From Chitinophaga filiformis (GTDB lineage Bacteria; Bacteroidota; Bacteroidia; Chitinophagales; Chitinophagaceae): a stretch of DNA of 64,000 bases. The position numbers were made by a program, and so were the translations under genes. The stretch is from assembly GCF_021646545.1 (NCBI RefSeq), contig NZ_JAKIRP010000002.1, positions 806,001 to 870,000 of the forward strand, written 5' to 3'. The notes below the pieces were generated by a model. That model worked only from the letters and a program-made list of their open reading frames with translations, was not told the DNA's origin and searched no databases. Positions 45,165-52,893 of the stretch are shown one piece after another (position 1 is the stretch's first letter; the number at the start of each line of letters is the position of its first letter).

Positions 45165-45497
45165 GTATTCTATCTTTTGGGGTCTTAACTATTATTGGTT
45201 GCTAATTAAATTATATAATGACTGACTGATATAAAAATGGCGTAAATACTGGGATAATACGTGGCATAAATCCACACAAGTATTTAATGACAGTCATATA
45301 TTTTTTCTGTGGATATTCTTATCATGGCCCGCTGTTGTTGGTCAGGAGTACGGCAACGGCATTTGAACACCAGCATTGGGAGAATGGTCCGATCATGCTC
45401 CTTCCCAGATTATGGCAGCAGCCCGCTTGGCATTGAGACAGTGCCTTCATCACGTATTTATGGAATTTTATACAATTTGCGTCTTTTATAAAAAACT
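45165..45497. other. 333-bp divergent region
   Basis: It should contain the promoters of the 813-aa and DUF6438-like genes. A 60-codon frame at 45309-45491 has no coding support. TATACAATTTGCG (about 45469-45481) is close to the Bacteroidota -7 box (one extra base) in front of the lipoprotein gene. Confidence 0.4.
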
Positions 45498-45932
45498 ATG
45501 AAGACTGCTTACTTCCTGGCATTGATTTTACTATTGACAAATTGTGCGGAAAAAAAAACAGTTATCTCAAGAATAGACTTTGAGGCTGATGGCTGTTTTG
45601 GAACTTGTCCGGTTTTTACTATGTCGATTTTAGAAGATGGAACGGCTTATTATGATGCGCAAATGTACAATGATCAAGAGGGAAAGTTTAAAACAATATT
45701 AGAAAAGGCCCAGTTGGACAGCTTGAAACAACTCATTGAGCTGGGCAATATTCCAGCACTAAGAGACAATTACTCAATACCTGTTACAGATCATCCGACC
45801 TACACGCTAAGAGTGCAATATAACAATGGCCTGCAGAAAGAAATTAGAGATTATGGGCCTGGTGGACCGGACAAACTTATAGAAATATATCACTTAATCT
45901 TCTCATTGAGAAAAACGCAGAACTGGAAATGA
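45498..45932 (+). CDS. DUF6438-like lipoprotein, 144 aa
   Basis: Lipobox T-N-C at residue 16 follows a standard hydrophobic signal. The mature domain contains D-G-C-F-G-T-C-P-V-F-T-M-S-I and D-G-T-A-Y-Y-D, then the K-E-I-R-D-Y-G-P-G-G-P segment, a combination found in the DUF6438 family of small Bacteroidota lipoproteins. The two cysteines in C-F-G-T-C could form a disulfide. Function unknown; the gene stands alone. Confidence 0.8.
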   Translation: MKTAYFLALILLLTNCAEKKTVISRIDFEADGCFGTCPVFTMSILEDGTAYYDAQMYNDQEGKFKTILEKAQLDSLKQLIELGNIPALRDNYSIPVTDHPTYTLRVQYNNGLQKEIRDYGPGGPDKLIEIYHLIFSLRKTQNWK

Positions 45933-46135
45933 TCCTCCATAGTATCCCACCAGGCAGGTGCATGTTGTTGACAGTCAGTGGAATATAATTTGCAGCAATA
46001 TACAGTTATGAGGCAGTAATTGGGGAAGGTCTTTTTAGGATGCGAAGGTATGCGGAATAATATGTCCTTGAGCCATAATCCCTATATCTAGCTGTGATCT
46101 CATACTGCGGTATTTGCAGGCGCCTTACTTACTGA

Positions 46136-47170
46136 TCATTCACCAACACCAAGCGAATCTTTATAGAATTCTCCGTTAAAGTTCGTTTGAGGTTTTCCGT
46201 CCAACTCAAAATAAATCCGAAGTTCATCATCGACATATTCGCTCGATACTTTAGTAGCAAAGTAAATGAACTGGTTTTTCTCTTTATTCAAATAGAACAG
46301 CGGAGTTAACTTTAACAATGATTCAAATTCTTTTCCAATTTTATCTACATTATCTTCACTAAAATTCTTGCTTGTAATTATAATACAAGCTTGGTATGGT
46401 AATTTAAGAAATCGCTTATACGCATGCTTCGCAGCCAAATGTAACTTTGAACTATCTATAGTATTAAAAATGGTATAACTGAGGTTTAGGGCGGCATTCT
46501 TTTTATAATCCGGGCTACAGGTGAAATTCACACCGACCGCAGGCGTTGACGAAAATGGATTGTTAAGGTAGTTAAATCTTTTTACATATAGGCAGGAATC
46601 TGGAGACTTACTTTTGTCATATGCCAGTTCAATTGGGCCTTCCAATGTGTTAATATATACTATTATTTTCCAGTTTTTGCCTCTTGAATATAGAGGATAG
46701 AAAATATTTTGCTTTATATCATCCGGGTCGTTTTCCTCATCTGATGATAAGAGGTATGAGACTTCCTGTAACTCAAATGCATCAATTTCATTTAAAATCT
46801 CTGAATTCTCATTGCTCTCCAGCAACGAAGTTCTTGTCAAATGTTGCTCAATACTTGCTAATTTAAGAATATTTACCATGACCCTATTTAGACTATCTAT
46901 CTCCGCCGTTTTCTTCTTTGATTTTGCCTGGTCCTCTTCTGCCTTCTTGAAACTTGCATATCCGAGAAAAATCTGAACACCTATTGTTACAATTGCGGTG
47001 ATCAATATAAGGCTATATGACCTGCTCTTGTATGTAAGTATGCTGAGTACGATACCTAGTATGCCGATGGCGGTGGTAGAGGTCCATAGGAGCCTATTGG
47101 AGAGAATCAGATCATGGTAAGTATATAGCAAGGGGGGCATCGAGCCCAGATACAGGAATTGGAGCGTCAT
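46136..47170 (-). CDS. Hypothetical membrane protein with coiled coil, 344 aa
   Basis: Two hydrophobic segments (about residues 30-48 and 53-72) anchor it; a Lys/Glu coiled segment (about 74-120) follows, and then a soluble alpha/beta domain of about 220 residues rich in aromatic and charged positions. No recognised family. The layout (two N-terminal helices, coiled coil, C-terminal domain) resembles membrane-tethered sensor or effector proteins seen in accessory regions. It is a lone gene. Confidence 0.65.
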   Translation of the reverse strand: MTLQFLYLGSMPPLLYTYHDLILSNRLLWTSTTAIGILGIVLSILTYKSRSYSLILITAIVTIGVQIFLGYASFKKAEEDQAKSKKKTAEIDSLNRVMVNILKLASIEQHLTRTSLLESNENSEILNEIDAFELQEVSYLLSSDEENDPDDIKQNIFYPLYSRGKNWKIIVYINTLEGPIELAYDKSKSPDSCLYVKRFNYLNNPFSSTPAVGVNFTCSPDYKKNAALNLSYTIFNTIDSSKLHLAAKHAYKRFLKLPYQACIIITSKNFSEDNVDKIGKEFESLLKLTPLFYLNKEKNQFIYFATKVSSEYVDDELRIYFELDGKPQTNFNGEFYKDSLGVGE

Positions 47171-47428
47171 GGATGGTGGTGTTTAGTGAGGGGAAACGTG
47201 ATTGCGGTTAAAAGTATGATATAATTTCGGGAAAAGAGTTAATAGGGAGTTAATGAGAGGGAATGGCGTGAGGTACCGCTATGGTTAGGCCGTTGCTGTC
47301 TATTGGCAGTATGCCCATAGAAATCCAATAAAAAATTGAATTAGTTTAATCATTTTTTTTGATTTTAATAAACAGAAAAATAACAAGATTTGCGTTAGGT
47401 AGTATTTGTAGGGTATCCTCTGAATGAG

Positions 47429-49252
47429 TTAAATTCTCTGGTCATAATACTTTAGTATAAACCTCTCTCCATTTTGGTAAAACAGTTTATTCATTAATAT
47501 TTCTGGTTTATCTTCGTATTCAAGTAGTAGATGATTTTTATTAATGCATTTTGCATATGCCGGCAAATATCTACAGAGATGACTGTATAAGTGAGGAATA
47601 TCTTTGGCAGTAGTGCAAACATCAATTGGGTCTACAATTCCGTCAAAGTCTGAGCCCAGAGCAATATGGTCCCAGCTTTTCGTAGTGCCCTGGAAGCGTT
47701 TTCCGGAGTGTTCCACGATATATAGAATGTTTCTCATGAGCGGTTCCAGTTTGTCAATTATTTTAAAATCAGACCTATCAAACCCCATTTTTTTTAATGA
47801 GTCATGAAGCTGTGTGTAATGCTTTGGCGAATAGTTTAATGCTTTGGCGCCTAGTACCCTTTCTTCCAAGGTGATGCCAATGATACCGTCGGACTCATAT
47901 ACGGCTTGTATTTCTTCGTCATAAAGGTTGATGCCCCATGGAAAGAACCAACGAGTTTTATCTGAGCACGGAATATCACCCCCTAGACATTCCCTGTATG
48001 TTGCGTAATATTTATCAGGCTTTGTCATTTCCCGGTAGTGGTCTGCAATAGGGCATGAGCTCAATACCAGCGATTGGTGCATGTTTTTGCCGCTCGCGGC
48101 TGCATGGCTAATAATTAACGGGATGTTTCTCCCTTGCTTTTTGAGGTCATTGACAATGGATATATATTCTAAACGCGCCTGCGTATCCATATGCCGCATG
48201 TCCACGAGCAGTGGTTTTTGATTGTTGCTAGTGTCTAGAAGCGCGTTCACTATTTTGTACCCTAGTTGAATGTTCCCCAGATTAGGAGTGGCTTTACAGC
48301 CGCAGCTAGAAGTGTCACGATGATATATGTATGTTTTGTCGATTAGACCACTACCATGTTTGTTGAATACCACTTCCCTAAATTTTTCTTTGTTAGCGAA
48401 GATTGCGAGTAGTCCACGAAATTTCGAATTGTCAAGTCCTTTCGCCTGCCCAGAAATACGGTTCCATGCGAGATGGCTGAGTGTAATAAAAAATGGACGA
48501 TGCTCCTGTGATTTGATGGTGTTGATATTCGCTAGTAGTTCGTTGTAACATGCTTCATTTTCGCATTGGCAGTCTGGGCCTAAGTAATACTTTGAGTTTT
48601 TAGGTCCGAACAAAATATGTCCACCTTCCAAGGTCAATACTAGCGCGATTTTGTCTGCCTTCCTGGCTGCCAGTAGCTCATCTCTGTTCCGCACCAGGAT
48701 AACAGATTGATCATTAATGGTCGTTTTCTCTTTCTGAAGACGTAGGAAATTATACTCACCCATATATTCTTGGAAGCCGGAGGTTGTATAAATTTCATGT
48801 TGTCGACGTTTATTGAGCCTGGTCACCAGCATCCTATTTATCTTACGCATGCTAATACGAAAAATGCCGAGAAATTTAATTTTTTCTTTAGGTGAGACCG
48901 TTAGCTTCTCCAGCGGAGTGATAGAGGTACATAGTATACTCGCCTTCGAGCCCTGTAAATAATCGTAACTCGCCTGAGGATAGCTTTTTCTTCCATAAAA
49001 TCCGCTAAATGATGTCGTATTCTTATACGCTCCCGATCGGTGATCGCCGTTCCAGTTTAACATATCAACACCCGTCTGTCGTATGAAAGCGGTATCGTCC
49101 ATAAGCGACGCTTTTTTAATTTTCCGGTAATAATTCTTCATGGTAGTGTGGATGTGAAAATCTACATACCGGAGGGAGTCTAATGCACTTTGTGCAACGC
49201 AGTTGGTCTGAATCAATAAGAATGCAATGCAGAATGCTACTGGATGTTTCAT
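47429..49252 (-). CDS. Exported M19 (renal dipeptidase-like) metallopeptidase, 607 aa
   Basis: The ATG at 49252 is chosen because it places a signal peptide (ending TNCVAQS) at the N-terminus. Metal-ligand motifs of the M19/amidohydrolase fold follow in order: V-D-F-H-I-H (D-x-H-x-H in place of the usual D-x-H-x-D), L-T-L-E-G-G-H, L-I-I-S-H-A-A, and A-L-G-S-D-F-D-G-I near the end. Family members cleave dipeptides or related amide bonds. At 607 aa it is far longer than the usual 330-420 aa, with insertions between the first and second and between the third and fourth blocks. Likely periplasmic; the substrate is unknown. Confidence 0.8.
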   Translation of the reverse strand: MKHPVAFCIAFLLIQTNCVAQSALDSLRYVDFHIHTTMKNYYRKIKKASLMDDTAFIRQTGVDMLNWNGDHRSGAYKNTTSFSGFYGRKSYPQASYDYLQGSKASILCTSITPLEKLTVSPKEKIKFLGIFRISMRKINRMLVTRLNKRRQHEIYTTSGFQEYMGEYNFLRLQKEKTTINDQSVILVRNRDELLAARKADKIALVLTLEGGHILFGPKNSKYYLGPDCQCENEACYNELLANINTIKSQEHRPFFITLSHLAWNRISGQAKGLDNSKFRGLLAIFANKEKFREVVFNKHGSGLIDKTYIYHRDTSSCGCKATPNLGNIQLGYKIVNALLDTSNNQKPLLVDMRHMDTQARLEYISIVNDLKKQGRNIPLIISHAAASGKNMHQSLVLSSCPIADHYREMTKPDKYYATYRECLGGDIPCSDKTRWFFPWGINLYDEEIQAVYESDGIIGITLEERVLGAKALNYSPKHYTQLHDSLKKMGFDRSDFKIIDKLEPLMRNILYIVEHSGKRFQGTTKSWDHIALGSDFDGIVDPIDVCTTAKDIPHLYSHLCRYLPAYAKCINKNHLLLEYEDKPEILMNKLFYQNGERFILKYYDQRI

Positions 49253-49648
49253 CAGTTGGGAAATTTTAAGGAGAAATTGGGACCTGTCTAATTCCCACCA
49301 TGATAAAGTTGCCATTCTATATTCATAGTAGAATAAACTTTATTCCCCAATGACCCACTCTTGAGCTAAGTACAAGCCTGAAATGTGGTTCTTTTCGTTC
49401 TTTTTCAACAATAGCCTTTGTAGAGATCTGAAATAGAAAGTTGTTATTACTATTTGTTGATACAGCCTGATGATCTCCTAGCGCCAGGGGACGGCATGCT
49501 AGTAGCATGACAGTAAGAATATTGTACATAGCGGTTGCTTTAATTGTCAGTCTATAACGGCAGGCTGATATGACAACAGTTCTACATTATACTTTCAGGA
49601 TTGTCAATTGCCTTTAAACGAAGGTGCTTAAATTATTATTATTAAAAA

Positions 49649-49666
49649 ATACCAACTAGTTTGTAT
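49649..49666. promoter_or_regulatory. Operator-like near-palindrome, copy 1
   Basis: ATACCAACTAGTTTGTAT, centred on ACTAGT and flanked by A and T tracts. Size and symmetry fit a TetR-family operator. An inverted copy lies 520 bp downstream. No TetR gene is in the window. Confidence 0.5.
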
Positions 49667-50171
49667 TTGAGTGAACAAATAGTAAAGAAATGTCTTGATT
49701 CCCATTAGTGCGAAGGAAATCGATGCCGCCGAGCAGTGATTTATAAACTATTTAAACACCTTTTCCCTTGTGTCGGCTATGTATTTTTGAGTTGAGTGCC
49801 AATTGAGGCGTGTTGGAAACAATTTAATTAATATGTTATACTGTATACACTCCTTTGAAGCTTCGGGGCAAGAGGTTCCAAAAAAAGCTTGCAGATAATA
49901 GCTGTGATGGCATTCTAGCGTTCTTATTTGTGGGGTGATCGCAAGCCACCAATTTTAGTACGTCCGGGCTGGTTTTTCATTCCGGTAGATATTCGACGAC
50001 TCCTCCACCGTCGTCATGTCTACTGAACGATAATAGCTCGTGAGGAAGGCCTTAGTATTAATCACTATAGATTGCCAAAAGTCTACTTCCGTTAAGTTCA
50101 ATCTATAACGTCTGCATTCTGAAAGATTTACTTTACATCGATAAATCTATTCGCACATGTACCGATAAAAA

Positions 50172-50189
50172 ATACAAACTAGTTGGTAT
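50172..50189. promoter_or_regulatory. Operator-like near-palindrome, copy 2
   Basis: ATACAAACTAGTTGGTAT is the exact reverse complement of copy 1; two flanking bases on each side also match, giving 22 bp. It lies about 415 bp upstream of the 443-aa gene. Confidence 0.5.
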
Positions 50190-50421
50190 TTCTTGTGAAT
50201 TAGATTTTTGTCAACTTTATAATAAATAAAACTAATTGGCACTTGTCCTTGCGTTCCAACGTTATCTTATAGGCTTACCAAGAACAAGTAGTGCTACCGC
50301 ATATACTAATATGAGAGTTAGGCATTTGTTTCTTTTAATCGGCTGTTATAGATAGATAGTACCTTTTTATGTAAACTAGAATACTCTATAAGAACACTGG
50401 ATTTGTTTACACCAATTGTTC

Positions 50422-50446
50422 AATATAATATAATATAATATAATAA
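50422..50446. repeat. AATAT microsatellite
   Basis: About five units of a 5-bp AATAT repeat, 160 bp upstream of the 443-aa gene. Such repeats can vary in length by slippage and may change promoter spacing. Confidence 0.8.
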
Positions 50447-50603
50447 TGTGGGCTTAACGAATCGATAGAGTTTACGAACAGGACACGCAAGAGACCAGGA
50501 TTTTGTCTGTGCTTTCCTGTAATCTCGCCAAGTGAAAAATGAAATTGTTTTATCTAATACTTGCCTGTATAATACAAACTAAAATACCCCATAAACCACC
50601 GCT

Positions 50604-51935
50604 ATGAAACTACATCACACCAAGCTTTGCTTTTTCCTCTTCGTTTCTTTTTTGACATGCATTCCAAGGCTCGGCAGCGCTCAGAATATAGCTCTTGTAC
50701 CTGGTATTAGTACGACCAAATTTCCTGTATCCAGAGCTGGAGGGCCTACTGATACCATCCAGTGTATAGTGGTAAAGGTAGAGTATTGGCTTTCATCCCC
50801 CGCTGCTGGTGGTCCCGTAAATATCGCTTTTCAGATTGTAAATCTAAGTCCAGGTGCAGGCGCTATTAGTCCGACTATTTCAATGGTGGCAGGATTAAAT
50901 ATTCCTGGTTTTAACTTTAGGGATAAGCACGATACAATGGAAATTCGAGTGCCTATACGGATGCAGAGTACTACTATTGTTAATAATATAGAATACTTCA
51001 GTATACAGTTGAATGGCAGCTCAGCAGGAGACCCGTCACATATTGTTTTAATGCAGGCGAACTTACCGATTACAAGTAGCCAGGGCAAGGATACTAGTAT
51101 GAAAAAGGAATATATGTTCCTGAATGCGGCAAACTTTGATTTTGATGCGTCTAATAGCATAAGTTATTTGGGGCATATTAGTGCATTTGTTCCAGATCTT
51201 TACGGGAGGCTCGGTTTAAACGCTGGAATTATGAAGATAAATTTTTCTAATGATTCCATACAAACAACTGGTAGACAAATGTCTAATGTTCTTATAAAGC
51301 CTCTTGATCCAATAGCTGAGGGTACAAAGTATTTGCGTCAGTTTAATGAATCTGATTATGTCACTAAATATGTTATGTGGAGTTTTTATTTTCAGCCATT
51401 TTTAAAATTTAAATTAAGTGATAAATTGGAAATGCTACCACATCTTCATTATGAATTGCAATTGAACAAGTGGACAACTGACGTGACAAGAAGAAACATA
51501 CAGACCGATACAATGGCAATGAGTGCTGAAGATGTAAACCAAGCTTATTCAGTTATCAATGATTTCGGTAGCGCTACATCTGTGAAATTTAGGAGCAACT
51601 ATAGTTGGGTGAGCCATAATTTTGGAGTTGGTTCTATATTTCTTGTTAAACCATGGAGTGGTTCAAAGATTTTTGTGCAGTTTGTGGGCGGTATTTCTCT
51701 TCATGAAAAGAAGGTTCAATCGGGCAAAATACTTCCAGGTTCTTTTTTCCGAAATGCTGATAAACTTGATCTGTTTTACTTAACAAGGATCTATCTTCAG
51801 CAGGAATTGGTTGGTAACCTCGATGCAGTTTTAGGATTAAACGTGCAGCGATTTAGAACCGATGTGGTGGCTAATTATGCACCTTATCTTGGGATAAACA
51901 TTGGTCTGGATGGGCTAAAAAAGTTAGTTAAATAG
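50604..51935 (+). CDS. Exported hypothetical protein, probable outer-membrane barrel, 443 aa
   Basis: A signal peptide (ending GSAQN) precedes an Ig-like or jelly-roll domain (about 45-160, VKVEYWLSSPAAGGPVNIAFQIVN). The second part (about 175-443) has alternating strands with regular aromatic positions (VMWSFYFQPFLKFKL, LHYELQLNKW, SNYSWVSHNFGVGSIF), suggesting a beta-barrel. No family recognised. It is isolated in an AT-rich stretch, with its own long upstream region carrying operator-like repeats. Confidence 0.7.
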   Translation: MKLHHTKLCFFLFVSFLTCIPRLGSAQNIALVPGISTTKFPVSRAGGPTDTIQCIVVKVEYWLSSPAAGGPVNIAFQIVNLSPGAGAISPTISMVAGLNIPGFNFRDKHDTMEIRVPIRMQSTTIVNNIEYFSIQLNGSSAGDPSHIVLMQANLPITSSQGKDTSMKKEYMFLNAANFDFDASNSISYLGHISAFVPDLYGRLGLNAGIMKINFSNDSIQTTGRQMSNVLIKPLDPIAEGTKYLRQFNESDYVTKYVMWSFYFQPFLKFKLSDKLEMLPHLHYELQLNKWTTDVTRRNIQTDTMAMSAEDVNQAYSVINDFGSATSVKFRSNYSWVSHNFGVGSIFLVKPWSGSKIFVQFVGGISLHEKKVQSGKILPGSFFRNADKLDLFYLTRIYLQQELVGNLDAVLGLNVQRFRTDVVANYAPYLGINIGLDGLKKLVK

Positions 51936-52893
51936 CGTCGTTCGATGGTCTCCTGTTATGTTTTGGAGAAAGCAAGTGTATCTATTTTTCCTACAGTAAG
52001 CTCTTGTTTGTGATATTGGATTTTGACAACAATGCTGTGACTTCAAAATTGAGTTGGCGCTTATTGGGGATTTTGATGTTGATAACCTTAGTATAGAAGT
52101 TCGATAATGTTTTTCACAGTTCTGGCTTTCAGTGGATATTTGCGATCATGTGATAACTGGTCAAAATTTTATACCAGTTTAAGAGGCGATAGAAATAACT
52201 GGTAAACTCTCATTAAATAGGTAAAGAAGAATTATGTTTAACTTTCAGTTGCTGAATGTGACGTTTCGATTTGCTGCAATTTTTTGTAAATGACCATTAG
52301 TTGATTGTCGATTAAATGATCATTTAGATACAATGTTATGTGATAGTTCATATTAGGTATGTTTTATTTGATTTTTAGTATTGATCCGTTCAAGGGAAAG
52401 AAGAAATAATTTAGAATAATGTGTATGTGAATGATAAGAAGATTAGCTTTTGCTGATTTGCCTCAATATGATTAAGTGTACAGCATCTCCGGCTGGATAC
52501 ATAAGCTGAAATGATTAAGCAATTCGCATCGGACAGTTTTGATACAAAATAGCTTATGTCTATCACCTATTGGTCGCTCCATTAATCGAATAAATTGATT
52601 TATTACTGCTTATATTTCAGATGCGTCTTGTTGAACGGCGAATGATGAATCGCAGGAACTGATTGATTAGTCAATGGCTTTCGACTCAAGGTGATATTTT
52701 TGAACGTAGTTTAAAGATATGAATCCGAGTAAATGTGATAGCTGAGGTTGATGATTTGGATAATAAATAAATTCCTAGGCTGTTGATGCTTAGGAGTAGT
52801 CAATTACGCTACATTTCAATTTTACACCCTAACCGCGCTCTCAATGTGTCTGATTCCATATGATTATGTTTTGTTAAAGTAAATAAAATAACG
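51936..52893. other. 958-bp AT-rich region without supported gene
   Basis: No coding frame was found. Minor inverted repeats are present: AACTGGT/ACCAGTT around an AT loop near 52155-52180 and TAAATGATCATTTA at 52313-52326. TTATGTTTTGTTAAAG near 52866 might be part of the promoter of the PHP-ATPase gene. The low GC content continues into the following gene and suggests acquired DNA. Confidence 0.45.

Larger units (their letters stand above)
49253..50603. other. 1.35-kb AT-rich region without supported gene
   Basis: No frame longer than about 70 codons looks coding; a 68-codon minus-strand frame at 49323-49529 with a signal-like start remains doubtful. The region holds two inverted copies of an 18-bp operator-like palindrome (49649-49666 and 50172-50189), partial copies of it (about 50227 and 50573) and an AATAT microsatellite (50422-50446). 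Short stretches near 49960-50030 read as protein-like fragments on the minus strand but contain stops. It may be the scar of a lost gene. Confidence 0.5.

Noticed and set aside
45309..45491. 60-codon plus-strand frame before the DUF6438-like gene
   Set aside because: Rich in Cys, Arg and Ser without pattern; it fills the expected promoter region of the lipoprotein gene.
49323..49529. 68-codon minus-strand frame with a hydrophobic start, before the M19-like gene
   Set aside because: The hydrophobic start resembles a signal peptide, but the rest has no structure or family; too weak to call as a gene.
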